Shown here in pieces: positions 1 to 7,441 of a stretch of DNA of 64,000 bases. Each line of letters starts with the position of its first letter. Position 1 is the stretch's first letter. The position numbers and the translations under genes are program-made. The notes beneath the pieces are model-generated. The model ran no database searches. It saw nothing but the letters and a program-made list of their open reading frames with translations, and was not told where the DNA came from. The stretch comes from Neisseriaceae bacterium (GTDB taxonomy: Bacteria > Pseudomonadota > Gammaproteobacteria > Burkholderiales > Neisseriaceae): assembly GCA_017458185.1 (NCBI GenBank), contig JAFTFY010000018.1, forward strand, positions 62,001 to 126,000, written 5' to 3'.

Positions 1-760
1 CGATGATATTGGGAATATACCAATAGTTTTGTTTTAACGCACCGCCATTTTCTGCCCAAAATGCGTCATAATCAAACAAAAGTCGTGAAGAATCATTAAA
101 ACGATATTTTGCTTGGTGTTTTTTAGGAATGCCTAATAATTGAAATTGTTTTATTTCACACAGCATTTTGAAAATATAAACCAATAAAAACGCAGGGCGA
201 ATGCCGTGTAATTGTTTGGTTGCCCATTTAATTTCTTCTGCGGCGGTATCTCCTTTTTTTCCTTGAATACTGGCAATCAATAATTGATTGGGTTCAAACA
301 AGGCAAAAGAAGCGTCATAAAGCCGCTCATTGCCTTTTTGTAAATTGATCGAAAAAAAGCCTTCCAATGGGTCTAATGGGGTGATATTTAAATATAAAGC
401 AATTTCATCAGTGCATTGGAAGAGCCGTATTTTTTGTTTTTCCAATAATAAATCAATATTATTTTTTCCCAAAAATTGTGAAACAAGCGTTAAAGTTTGA
501 CAAATTGCATTTAATCGTTGTTGTTTATTAAAACGGTTATCGCAATATTTATATAATAGAGCATTAACACGATAATAATAAGACGAAAATAAAGGAATAA
601 ATTTAGGATTTTGGTTAATGTAATCTTCAAATTGTTTTATTTCTTTATGACAATAAAGCGTAGTAAAAGAATAACGAATATACTGGCGAAAGCGTTTTAA
701 TTTGCGTCTTTCGTCAATATACATTTGTTGGTATGTGGGAAAATAAAATTGTTTATTCAT
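1..760 (-). CDS. DUF535 (VirK/YbjX family) protein, partial
   Basis: I translated the minus strand from ATG at 758-760 and found an open frame of 253 codons that runs off the window start, so the C-terminus is missing. The protein begins MNKQFYFPTYQQ. It carries the DUF535 pattern: PLEGFFSINL followed by ERLYDASFAL, an IASIQG strand, a KQLHGIRPAFLL segment and the FDYDAFWAENGG block near the visible end. The VirK/YbjX family has been linked to envelope or virulence functions in enterobacteria, but its biochemistry is unknown. The gene starts 23 nt after prfC on the same strand, with one DUS between, so the two may be co-transcribed. The family call is from recognised motifs; the function is not inferred. 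Confidence 0.8.
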   Translation of the reverse strand, partial: MNKQFYFPTYQQMYIDERRKLKRFRQYIRYSFTTLYCHKEIKQFEDYINQNPKFIPLFSSYYYRVNALLYKYCDNRFNKQQRLNAICQTLTLVSQFLGKNNIDLLLEKQKIRLFQCTDEIALYLNITPLDPLEGFFSINLQKGNERLYDASFALFEPNQLLIASIQGKKGDTAAEEIKWATKQLHGIRPAFLLVYIFKMLCEIKQFQLLGIPKKHQAKYRFNDSSRLLFDYDAFWAENGGALKQNYWYIPNII

Positions 761-765
761 TTTGT

Positions 766-780
766 TTCAGGCTGCCTGAA
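766..780. repeat. DNA uptake sequence (DUS), representative of a dispersed family
   Basis: This 15-bp near-palindrome TTCAGGCTGCCTGAA recurs throughout the window. Other clear copies lie near 2394, 3074, 4660, 8022, 12352, 13548, 17583, 18716, 21613, 22829, 24417, 27228, 31350, 35699, 36986, 39342, 41888, 44921, 46896, 49927, 51287, 52760, 54580, 57255, 58118, 59597, 61602 and 62818. Reading one strand gives AGGCTGCCTGAA and the other AGGCAGCCTGAA. DUS direct species-specific transformation in Neisseriaceae through the pilin ComP. In-frame copies encode RLPE, RQPE, SGCLK or SGSLN; others form terminators or stop codons. Confidence 0.95.
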
Positions 781-783
781 AAT

Positions 784-2379
784 TTAACTTAACTTAACCG
801 CATGTTCGCGTGTTTCGTGAAATTCGATTTCTTTCCAGCGTTCTTGGGCGAGTTGTAAATTCACACGATTGGGGGCGAGATAAGTTAAATTACCGCCTGC
901 ATCTGTTGCCAAGTTCATGGCGTTGGCTTTTTCAAAGTCAGCTAACTTTTTCTTGTCATCGCAGGAGACCCAGCGAGCAGTTTGTACGGCGACATTGTCA
1001 AACACGGCTTCTACGCCGTATTCTGCTGCCAAGCGTGCGGTTACCACTTCAAATTGCAGAACGCCAACCGCTCCTAAAATTAAGTCTGCACCTGAATGGG
1101 GGCGGAATACTTGCACTGCACCTTCTTCGCCTAATTGTTGTAATCCTTTTTGTAACTGTTTGAGTTTTAATGGATTTTTTATGCGAACAGCACGGAATAA
1201 TTCGGGGGCAAAAAACGGAATGCCTGTAAATTGCAGCATTTCGCCTTCACTGAAACTGTCGCCGATTTGAATATTGCCGTGATTGGGCAAGCCGATAATA
1301 TCGCCTGCGTATGCCACTTCGGCAAGCTCGCGTTCGTGCGACATAAAGGTTACGGCAGCGTTGGCAGCGATTTCTCGATTAAGCCGCAAATGTTTCACTT
1401 TCATCGAGCGTTCAAATTTGCCCGAACACACTCGCAAAAAGGCAATGCGGTCGCGGTGTTTTGGGTCCATATTCGCTTGAATTTTAAACACAAAACCCGA
1501 AAATTTTTCTTCATCTGGTTGCACAATTCGCACACTGGCGTCTCGTGGTTGTGGGGCAGGCGACCAGTCTATCATGGCATTTAAAATTTCTTGGATACCA
1601 AAATTGTTAATCGCTGAACCGAAAAATACAGGGGTTAGGCTGCCTGAAAGAAATTCGTCCAAATCAAACGCATTGGAGGCTGCCTGAACCAACTCAATTT
1701 CAGAACGCAACTGATTGATTTCTAACGGAAACAATTCGTCCAAGCGTGGATTATCTAAACCCTTGATAATTTCAAATTCATTCGGTAATTTTTCGCCGCC
1801 TGCGTCAAACAGATAAATTTCGTTATTCAATAAGTGATACACGCCACGAAAATTTTTGCCCATACCAATGGGCCAAGTAATTGGGGCACAGCGGATTTTG
1901 AGAATATTCTCCACTTCGTCCAACAATTCCAAAGAATCACGCACTTCGCGGTCGTATTTATTCATAAATGTGATAATCGGCGTATTGCGAAGTCGGCACA
2001 CATTCAGCAATTTAATGGTTTGCTCTTCCACGCCTTTGGCTGCGTCAATCACCATTAACGCACTATCAACAGCGGTTAGCACACGATAAGTGTCTTCGGA
2101 AAAGTCTTGGTGTCCTGGTGTGTCCAGCAAATTAACGGTATGATTTTTATATTCAAATTGCATAACGGAAGACGCAACCGAAATGCCGCGTTGTTTTTCA
2201 ATTTCCATCCAGTCGCTGGTGGCAAACTTGCCTGTTTTTTTGCCCTTAACCGTGCCAGCACTCAAAATCGCTCCTGAAAATAACAACAGTTTTTCAGTGA
2301 GCGTGGTTTTACCTGCGTCAGGATGAGAAATAATCGCAAATGTGCGGCGTTGTTGGACATTTTCGGAAATGGAAGTCAT
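784..2379 (-). CDS. prfC: Peptide chain release factor 3
   Basis: This 531-residue protein is a full-length RF3, the GTPase that removes RF1 or RF2 from the ribosome after peptide release. The P-loop SHPDAGKTT is at about residues 18-26, the switch II motif DTPGHQDF near 87 and the NKYD base-specificity motif near 140, followed by the beta-barrel and C-terminal RF3 domains. Two in-frame DUS near 1639 and 1677 put the words RLPE- and QAA-type residues into the central part without breaking the frame. A further DUS lies just upstream of the start (near 2394) and one downstream. The DUF535 gene follows closely on the same strand. Confidence 0.97.
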   Translation of the reverse strand: MTSISENVQQRRTFAIISHPDAGKTTLTEKLLLFSGAILSAGTVKGKKTGKFATSDWMEIEKQRGISVASSVMQFEYKNHTVNLLDTPGHQDFSEDTYRVLTAVDSALMVIDAAKGVEEQTIKLLNVCRLRNTPIITFMNKYDREVRDSLELLDEVENILKIRCAPITWPIGMGKNFRGVYHLLNNEIYLFDAGGEKLPNEFEIIKGLDNPRLDELFPLEINQLRSEIELVQAASNAFDLDEFLSGSLTPVFFGSAINNFGIQEILNAMIDWSPAPQPRDASVRIVQPDEEKFSGFVFKIQANMDPKHRDRIAFLRVCSGKFERSMKVKHLRLNREIAANAAVTFMSHERELAEVAYAGDIIGLPNHGNIQIGDSFSEGEMLQFTGIPFFAPELFRAVRIKNPLKLKQLQKGLQQLGEEGAVQVFRPHSGADLILGAVGVLQFEVVTARLAAEYGVEAVFDNVAVQTARWVSCDDKKKLADFEKANAMNLATDAGGNLTYLAPNRVNLQLAQERWKEIEFHETREHAVKLS

Positions 2380-2441
2380 TGTTTAATATCTTTCAGGCTG
2401 CCTGAACAAAAAGGCAGTATTATACATACAATAAAACAAAA

Positions 2442-2468
2442 AAGCGGTTTTCAAGCAAAAAACCGCTT
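2442..2468 (-). terminator. Intrinsic terminator of the pilin-like gene
   Basis: AAGCGGTTTT pairs with AAAACCGCTT around a 7-nt loop. Read on the minus strand it is followed by TTTTTTGTTTTAT. It lies 22 bp beyond the stop codon of the minus-strand pilin-like gene. Confidence 0.8.
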
Positions 2469-2490
2469 ATTGAAAATAAGGAGCATTGGA

Positions 2491-2937
2491 TTAGAAATTT
2501 TTGCAGACTGCACTTGTTTTGGTGTCGTAACACACAAGATTGCCTGTGTTATCCAAAGTTAAATAGCGTTTTTCACGACCTGCCCAAGAACCTATGGGAT
2601 TGGCGGTCATTTCGTATTTATCTGTTCCAGTGTATACGGTGGTAATTTCAAACTTATTACCAGGTACTTCTTTGAATAGGCGTGCATTATTGCCCACACC
2701 CACTGTACTGTCATCAGCCAAAATGCCCGTGCCATTATTGGCAAACTTCTTATTTTGTGCATAAACTTGTTCCAAAGCATGTGCGTTTTCCAACAAGGCA
2801 GATTGAGCCTTACGCAACTGGGCTTTTTTGGTAAAATGCGAAAAAGACGGAATGGCAATGCCTGCCAAAATTGCCAAAACAGCAACCACAATCATCAGTT
2901 CTGTCAGTGTAAAGCCGTGTTGTTTTTTGCTTAACAT
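2491..2937 (-). CDS. Type IV pilin-like protein (minor pilin / ComP-like candidate)
   Basis: This is a 148-residue class IVa prepilin. The basic leader MLSKKQHG is followed by FTLTELMIVVAVLAIL, with Phe at +1 and Glu at +5, the signature cleaved and methylated by PilD. The segment QSALLENAHALEQVYAQN resembles the region after the hydrophobic helix in Neisseria ComP and PilE-like pilins. Two cysteines near the C-terminus (VCYD...VCKNF) could form the D-region disulfide loop. The small size, the ALLENAH motif and the DUS-rich genome make ComP, the DUS receptor, one possibility; a generic minor pilin is equally possible. The minus-strand leader has AAGGA about 9 nt before the start. It is monocistronic, with its own terminator. 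Confidence 0.85.
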   Translation of the reverse strand: MLSKKQHGFTLTELMIVVAVLAILAGIAIPSFSHFTKKAQLRKAQSALLENAHALEQVYAQNKKFANNGTGILADDSTVGVGNNARLFKEVPGNKFEITTVYTGTDKYEMTANPIGSWAGREKRYLTLDNTGNLVCYDTKTSAVCKNF

Positions 2938-3102
2938 AATGTAAATCCTTAATGTTTGAACCGCTTAAAATGTGTGAATGCTCGCATTATAACACTTTAA
3001 ATAAAAAGTGATTGATTTATAAATAATCGGCAATTTTAACGAATTAACGGTTAAACCCTTGTGGATAAAAAGTTTCAGGCAGCCTGAAAGAACAATAAAC
3101 AC

Positions 3103-3131
3103 TTGACGAAAAATTGAAAATGTTGGAAAAT
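3103..3131 (+). promoter_or_regulatory. Probable sigma-70 promoter for rplU
   Basis: TTGACG at 3103-3108 is followed after 17 nt by GAAAAT at 3126-3131. It lies about 50 bp upstream of the ribosomal genes. The -35 is good and the -10 weak, so this is a sequence-based guess. Confidence 0.45.
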
Positions 3132-3145
3132 GTGCCCCTTTCGTG

Positions 3146-3174
3146 TTTAACGCAATGGTGCGTTAAATTTTTTT
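3146..3174 (+). promoter_or_regulatory. Attenuator-like hairpin in the rplU leader
   Basis: TTTAACGCA (3146-3154) and TGCGTTAAA (3159-3167) form a perfect 9-bp stem with loop ATGG, followed at once by seven T. This has the form of an intrinsic terminator, but it ends exactly at the rplU ribosome binding site AGGAG (3175-3179). It therefore sits in the 5' leader rather than after a gene. It could act as a transcription attenuator or a translational control site for the rplU-rpmA operon. Confidence 0.55.
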
Positions 3175-3188
3175 AGGAGTAAATGTCT

Positions 3189-3497
3189 ATGTATGCGGTC
3201 ATAAAAACTGGCGGAAAACAGTATAAAGTTTCTGTCGGCGACAAATTGAAAGTAGAACAGATACCAGCAGACATCGACAGCACAATCGAACTTTCCGAAG
3301 TTTTGATGATTGCTGACGGTGATGCGGTTCAGGTTGGCACGCCGTTGGTTGCAGGTGCCAAAGTTACCGCCACAGTTGTGGCTCATGGTCGTGGCGAGAA
3401 AATTCGCATTTTCAAAATGCGTCGTCGCAAACACTATCAAAAACGACAAGGACATCGCCAGAATTTCACCGAAATTCGTATCGATGCGATTGCTTAA
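3189..3497 (+). CDS. rplU: 50S ribosomal protein L21
   Basis: This is L21 of the large subunit, which binds 23S rRNA near L20. The product begins [14 protein letters not shown], the family's normal N-terminus, and ends with the L21 block around [16 protein letters not shown]. Its 102 residues match the usual length. A second in-frame ATG lies at 3183, only 3 nt after AGGAG; the start at 3189 gives a 9-nt spacing and the standard N-terminus, so I prefer it. rpmA follows after 18 nt, the usual rplU-rpmA pair. The leader carries an attenuator-like hairpin. Confidence 0.95.
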   Translation: MYAVIKTGGKQYKVSVGDKLKVEQIPADIDSTIELSEVLMIADGDAVQVGTPLVAGAKVTATVVAHGRGEKIRIFKMRRRKHYQKRQGHRQNFTEIRIDAIA

Positions 3498-3515
3498 ATT
3501 TTAGGAGTATAAATT

Positions 3516-3788
3516 ATGGCAAGTAAAAAAGCAGGCGGTAGTTCTAAAAACGGACGCGATTCCGAAGCTAAACGCTTGGGCGTTAAAGCCTACGGCAACG
3601 AGTTAATTCCCGCAGGTTCCATCATCGTTCGCCAACGCGGTACGCGTTTTCACGCAGGTGAAAATGTCGGTATGGGCAAAGACCACACCTTGTTTGCCAA
3701 AGTTGATGGCTATGTTGAATTTAGCGTCAAAGGTGCATTAAAACGCCAAACCGTAAGCGTTCGCCCTTACACAGGTGCTGACGAATAA
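3516..3788 (+). CDS. rpmA: 50S ribosomal protein L27
   Basis: This is the 90-residue L27, whose N-terminal tail reaches the peptidyl-transferase centre. The product begins [16 protein letters not shown] and contains the conserved [22 protein letters not shown] segment. There is no Firmicutes-type cleaved N-terminal extension. It sits 18 nt after rplU with TAGGAG before the start, so the two are one operon. Unusually, rpmI-rplT follow about 130 bp further on the same strand, whereas L27 is more often followed by the GTPase gene obgE. Confidence 0.97.
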   Translation: MASKKAGGSSKNGRDSEAKRLGVKAYGNELIPAGSIIVRQRGTRFHAGENVGMGKDHTLFAKVDGYVEFSVKGALKRQTVSVRPYTGADE

Positions 3789-3793
3789 TTTTT

Positions 3794-3820
3794 AACGGTT
3801 AAACAAGCCGTTTAACCGTT
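3794..3820 (+). terminator. Hairpin after rpmA
   Basis: AACGGTTAAAC and GTTTAACCGTT form a perfect 11-bp stem with loop AAGCC just after the rpmA stop. The downstream side has only ATTAAC, not a strong T tract, so termination may be partial or may favour the other strand, where five A/T residues follow. Confidence 0.5.
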
Positions 3821-3918
3821 ATTAACAAAAGAGTGGCAATGGGTTTTGCAAGTATTTGTATTTTAATATAAATCACCTGATTGCCAAATTTTAAAACAAA
3901 CAAATAGGACATAACAAA

Positions 3919-4116
3919 ATGCCTAAAATGAAAACCAAATCCAGTGCGAAGAAACGCTTCAAAGCACTTGGTAATGGCGGCGTGAAACGCAGTTTTGCGT
4001 TCAAACGCCACATTCTGACCAAAAAAACCACCAAAACCAAACGCCAATTACGCGGCACCACAATGGTCAATGAACGCGATATGGCTTCCATTAACAAAAT
4101 GTTGCCTTATGCATAA
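3919..4116 (+). CDS. rpmI: 50S ribosomal protein L35
   Basis: This is L35, 65 residues, starting [18 protein letters not shown], the canonical family N-terminus, and rich in Lys and Arg as expected. The gene is 12 nt upstream of rplT, the universal rpmI-rplT pair. In most bacteria infC precedes it; here infC is missing and rpmA is the upstream gene. The 130-bp gap before it has a possible weak promoter (TTGCAA at 3846, TATAAA at 3868) and no leader peptide that I can recognise. Confidence 0.96.
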   Translation: MPKMKTKSSAKKRFKALGNGGVKRSFAFKRHILTKKTTKTKRQLRGTTMVNERDMASINKMLPYA

Positions 4117-4128
4117 AGGAGTTAAGAT

Positions 4129-4485
4129 ATGCCACGCGTAAAAAGAGGTGTAACCGCAAGAGCACGCCATAAAAAAGTTCTTGCATTAGCAAAAGGTTAT
4201 CGCGGTCGCCGTAAAAATGTGTACCGTGTAGCGAAACAAGCGGTGATGAAAGCAGGTCAATACGCCTATCGCGACCGCCGCCAACGCAAACGCCAATTCC
4301 GCCGTTTGTGGATTGCTCGCATTAACGCTGCCGCACGCCAATACGGTTTGTCATACAGCAAATTTATGAACGGCTTGAAAAAAGCCGCAGTCGAAATCGA
4401 CCGCAAAGTGTTGTCTGATATTGCCGTATTCGATAAAAACGCCTTTGCACAATTAGTTGAAAAAGCCAAAACCGCTTTGGCGTAA
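4129..4485 (+). CDS. rplT: 50S ribosomal protein L20
   Basis: This is L20, 118 residues, an early 23S rRNA assembly protein. It begins [18 protein letters not shown] and contains the basic extension [10 protein letters not shown] and the globular part ending in AKTALA. The start has AAGGAG 6 nt upstream. A strong terminator follows within 20 bp, so the operon ends here; pheS, which often follows rplT, is instead at 18.8 kb. In several bacteria L20 represses its own operon by binding the leader; nothing here proves or excludes that. Confidence 0.97.
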   Translation: MPRVKRGVTARARHKKVLALAKGYRGRRKNVYRVAKQAVMKAGQYAYRDRRQRKRQFRRLWIARINAAARQYGLSYSKFMNGLKKAAVEIDRKVLSDIAVFDKNAFAQLVEKAKTALA

Positions 4486-4504
4486 TTGGCTTGAATTATT
4501 AAAA

Positions 4505-4537
4505 ACCGAATTTCTGTTTATGGAAATTCGGTTTTTT
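4505..4537 (+). terminator. Intrinsic terminator of rpmI-rplT
   Basis: ACCGAATTTC (4505-4514) pairs with GAAATTCGGT (4523-4532) around an 8-nt loop and is followed by TTTTT. An A tract on the left side could let it work on both strands. Confidence 0.85.
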
Positions 4538-4545
4538 ATTTGTAT

Positions 4546-4655
4546 TATATAGTCGGTTCACAGCAAAAGCAGGCAAGGCGGTTCGCCGCAGACAGTATAA
4601 ATAATACGGCAAGGCGAACCAACGCTGCATGATTTTGCTGTGAATTGACTATATA
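4546..4655. mobile_element. Correia-like miniature inverted-repeat element, copy 1
   Basis: This is a 110-bp element with 23-bp terminal inverted repeats matching at 21 positions (left TATATAGTC...CACAGCAAAA, right TTTTGCTGTG...GACTATATA). The inside reads GCAGACAGTATAAATAATAC and CGGCAAGGCGAACC, closely like the core of Neisseria Correia repeats (CREE) as I remember them, but the termini differ. It encodes nothing. Copy 2 is at 52100-52203 in the opposite orientation and a remnant is at 26008-26077. It sits between the rplT terminator and the terminator of the next convergent gene. Confidence 0.8.
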
Positions 4656-4690
4656 TTTTCAGGCAGCCTGAAAAATCTTCTTAATAAAAA

Positions 4691-4711
4691 ACGGCAGTAT
4701 CAAACTGCCGT
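4691..4711 (-). terminator. Terminator of the sugar-binding lipoprotein gene
   Basis: ACGGCAGT and ACTGCCGT form an 8-bp stem with loop ATCAA. On the minus strand it is followed by TTTTTATT. It lies 24 bp beyond the stop codon. Confidence 0.8.
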
Positions 4712-4734
4712 TTTCGTCAATCAACAAGCAAGCA

Positions 4735-5841
4735 TTATTTGCTTAAAAATTGATCCACATTGTCTTGGGTAACAATGTCGTAAGGCAAGTTAATGGTTGT
4801 GCCGCCTTCTAATTCAGCGTCAATACCATCAATCGGGCTTTTACCCAAAGCCAAGTTTTCTGCCACTTTGTATGCCATTTTGCCGCGTCCAGTGAAATCA
4901 CGCAACAGAGAGCCGCCAAATTCACCTGTTTTAATGGCTTCTTGTGCTTCTTTCACAGCGTTAAAGCCGAAAATCGGCGGAACAGGTTTTTTGGCTTCGC
5001 GTAATGCGTCTAACGCACCCAACGCCATATCGTCCGAGCCACTGATGATGATTTCCATTTGGTCAATCTTGCCCGATTTAATCCAGCCATCAACCAAGGC
5101 TTTACCTTCTTCACGGTTCCAGTTAGCAATGCCCTCATCAATGCGTTGTACTTCAATGCCTGCACTGATAATTCTATTCGGCACAGTTTTACGCAAGTTG
5201 TCGTTTGCAGAACCCTCTTTACCGCGAATCAAACCGAATTGAATTTTGCCATCGCCATTTTTATCCCATTCGGTATGTTTTTTCCATTGTTCTACAATCA
5301 TTTTGCTTTGCAATGCAGGCACGGCTTCGGGAGAAGAACCCACGGAAAACGCATTATCAAAGCGGCTATGAATGCTTTTCTTCAAAGGACGACGCACGGC
5401 AACCACTGGAACACCTTTTTCTTTGGCGTATGCCAACATTTTTTCTTGCATTTTTTCTTCTTCCTTACCTTGCACGGTAATCAGAACAATCGCTTTGGCA
5501 CCTGCGTCAATCAGTTTTTTCATTTGGACGGGTTGCAAGTCGTAATAATCGTCCATTTCCTTATCTTTACCGTTTTCGTCTTTGACGATATGTTTGGTTT
5601 CTTCGGCAGTTTCAAACAACATTTTCACGCCTGCTTTTTCGGCTTCTTGGCGGATTACATCTTCCACTGCGTCCATTGTGCGAATTTGACCGCGTTCGCA
5701 ACAGTGAGAGAAACCAAGCACTAATTGTTCTTTGGCTTTTGCTTCCTGTTTGGCACTTGTTGCTTGCTTATCGCCACAGCCTGACAAAGCCAAAACAACA
5801 CCCACAGTGGCACTTACGCCCAACATTTTCCAAGTCTTCAT
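4735..5841 (-). CDS. Galactose/glucose-binding-type periplasmic lipoprotein (MglB-like)
   Basis: This 368-residue protein belongs to the periplasmic binding protein family 1 (Peripla_BP_4). The signal peptide ends in the lipobox LSGC, with Cys22 as lipidation site. A DKNGDGKIQ loop near residue 195 matches the calcium-binding loop of the glucose/galactose-binding protein. Further family segments are GSDDMALGALDAL and PPIFGFNAVKEAQ. Such proteins deliver sugar to an MglAC transporter or a chemoreceptor, but no permease or ATPase gene is near. The highly charged segment at about residues 85-96 (KDENGKDKEMDD) looks like an insertion. It is monocistronic, with its own terminator and a 285-bp AT-rich upstream region. 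Confidence 0.85.
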   Translation of the reverse strand: MKTWKMLGVSATVGVVLALSGCGDKQATSAKQEAKAKEQLVLGFSHCCERGQIRTMDAVEDVIRQEAEKAGVKMLFETAEETKHIVKDENGKDKEMDDYYDLQPVQMKKLIDAGAKAIVLITVQGKEEEKMQEKMLAYAKEKGVPVVAVRRPLKKSIHSRFDNAFSVGSSPEAVPALQSKMIVEQWKKHTEWDKNGDGKIQFGLIRGKEGSANDNLRKTVPNRIISAGIEVQRIDEGIANWNREEGKALVDGWIKSGKIDQMEIIISGSDDMALGALDALREAKKPVPPIFGFNAVKEAQEAIKTGEFGGSLLRDFTGRGKMAYKVAENLALGKSPIDGIDAELEGGTTINLPYDIVTQDNVDQFLSK

Positions 5842-6014
5842 TTTGTATTCCTCAAAAGGTCAAATGAAATGTCAATATTGCTTGAAATATCGACACACCG
5901 ATACCATTTAAAAATATGGCACTGCAATATAATAACACAATATTTAATAAAATCAAATAAAATAATTAAATAAAACTATGTTATAAATATCAGCAATATT
6001 TTTATAAGTCATTG

Positions 6015-6032
6015 ATATATATATATATATAT
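6015..6032. repeat. (AT)9 dinucleotide tract
   Basis: Nine AT units lie in a very AT-rich 285-bp gap between the divergent sugar-binding lipoprotein (start 5841) and the phosphatase gene (start 6127). Slippage could change promoter spacing for either gene. The rest of the gap holds no ORF that I can support. Confidence 0.6.
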
Positions 6033-6126
6033 TGCTTAATATAAGAGAATCATAATAATGAAAAGAAAATATATTTTTACGGTATGTGTTAGAATAAATT
6101 TTAGGCAGCCTTAAAAAGAGTACGAT

Positions 6127-6597
6127 ATGAAAAAAATCAATTTATTATTTGTTTGTTTGGGCAATATTTGTCGCTCGCCTATGGCGGAATTTGTGATGCG
6201 GGATTTAATTGCCAAAGCCCATTTATCCGACAAAATTGCCACAGCCAGTTGTGGCACTTCGGGTTGGCATGACGGGGAATATATGCACCAAGGCACGCAA
6301 AGGTTGTTGCGTGAGCATCACATTAACCCACAGCCTTTTGTCAGCAGTAGGCTGCCTGAAAACGCTTTATCGCAATACGATTATATTGCGGTGATGGACG
6401 ACAATAATTTACGAGATGTGGAAAGTCGATTAGGACGCAATCCGCAACGCATTTTTAAACTCACTGATTTTTCTGAAAATTTTGATTTTGTTCCTGACCC
6501 TTGGTATTCGGGTAATTTTGAAGAATGCTTTGAAATTATTGAAAACTGTTGTCAAAACTGGTTAAAACAACTAAAAAACACGCTAAAATCAATGTAA
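6127..6597 (+). CDS. Low-molecular-weight protein-tyrosine phosphatase
   Basis: This 156-residue cytoplasmic phosphatase has the active-site loop CLGNICRS at residues 10-17, with Cys10 as nucleophile and Arg16 binding phosphate. The second catalytic element DPWY near residue 121 supplies the general acid Asp. The length and order are those of the Wzb/PtpA-type LMW-PTP family. Such enzymes often control tyrosine kinases of capsule or exopolysaccharide synthesis, but no such kinase is nearby. A DUS inside the frame encodes RLPEN near residue 77, and a degenerate DUS precedes the start. The GTPase gene follows after 72 bp. Confidence 0.93.
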   Translation: MKKINLLFVCLGNICRSPMAEFVMRDLIAKAHLSDKIATASCGTSGWHDGEYMHQGTQRLLREHHINPQPFVSSRLPENALSQYDYIAVMDDNNLRDVESRLGRNPQRIFKLTDFSENFDFVPDPWYSGNFEECFEIIENCCQNWLKQLKNTLKSM

Positions 6598-6669
6598 GCA
6601 ATGACATAATGATATTTTTTTGTTAAACTTGCAGGCTGTGAGTATTCAATTAAGTAGAAAAGCCGAATA

Positions 6670-7272
6670 ATGTTCGACCATAAAATCGTTTTTACAGGCC
6701 CTATGGGGTGTGGCAAAACCACCGCTATTCATACATATAGCGAGGTTGAGCCTGTGATGACCGAAGTCAAAGCCACCGAATCCGAAGTTACTGCCATTAA
6801 AGAAAACACCACAGTTGCGATGGACTATGGTTTGGTTACTTTGGACGAAGAAACGCGTGTGCATTTATATGGCACGCCAGGTCAGGAACGCTTTGATTTT
6901 ATGTGGGATATTTTGGGCGAAGGGGCTCATGGCATTGTGGTTTTGGTTGATCACTTGGCGGCTGACCCGATTGAAAGAATGAATTTTTACTTGGGTAAAT
7001 TCGATAAATTTCTCAAAAATGTGCCTTGCGTGGTCGGCATTAACAAGTTCGATTCGCCCGCTCCGCACAATCTGAAACTTGAAGATTACGAAAAAGCCGT
7101 GCATGAACGCTATCCCGATATGCAAGTTTTTGAAGTGGATATTCGTAAAGAAGAAGATGTACGCATGCTGATTATGTCCTTGTTATTTGCCAAGCCCAAG
7201 TCGATTACAGGCATTTTGGAACGCTTGGATAGATTGCCTGTGCCGAAGTTGGTGCAACCCAAGGCAACCTGA
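6670..7272 (+). CDS. Small Ras-like GTPase (MglA/ATP-GTP-binding family)
   Basis: This is a single-domain, 200-residue small GTPase. The P-loop GPMGCGKTT is at residues 10-18, the G3 motif TPGQERF at 69-75 (TPGQ instead of DxxG, as in bacterial MglA-like proteins) and NKFD at 125-128 gives guanine specificity. Bacterial proteins of this type act as polarity or signalling switches, for example MglA in gliding and twitching. Here it lies 169 bp upstream of a CheX gene and in the same direction as a CheA-like kinase and CheY-like regulator. No Roadblock/MglB-type GAP is present. That it works with those genes is my inference from context. No signal peptide or membrane segment is seen. Confidence 0.85.
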   Translation: MFDHKIVFTGPMGCGKTTAIHTYSEVEPVMTEVKATESEVTAIKENTTVAMDYGLVTLDEETRVHLYGTPGQERFDFMWDILGEGAHGIVVLVDHLAADPIERMNFYLGKFDKFLKNVPCVVGINKFDSPAPHNLKLEDYEKAVHERYPDMQVFEVDIRKEEDVRMLIMSLLFAKPKSITGILERLDRLPVPKLVQPKAT

Positions 7273-7441
7273 AATATAAAAATTCAAACAAACCGCAATA
7301 TTTCAGGTACAATGCACACTTCGTTATAAAAAAACACCACACACCACAAGCGAAAAAAAACAAATGATTTTTATAACATTAAAAATCAAAAAGTTATAGT
7401 AGTTTCAATTTCCGACAATCCCATGTTTTGGAGAAAACACA

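Noticed and set aside
14..160. Possible CRISPR-like or tandem array at the window start
   Set aside because: The sequence is a normal coding frame (DUF535). No regularly spaced repeats are present anywhere in the window.
5059..5724. 221-codon plus-strand ORF opposite the sugar-binding lipoprotein
   Set aside because: The Phe/His-rich translation is typical of antisense frames. The minus-strand gene has clear domains and a signal peptide.
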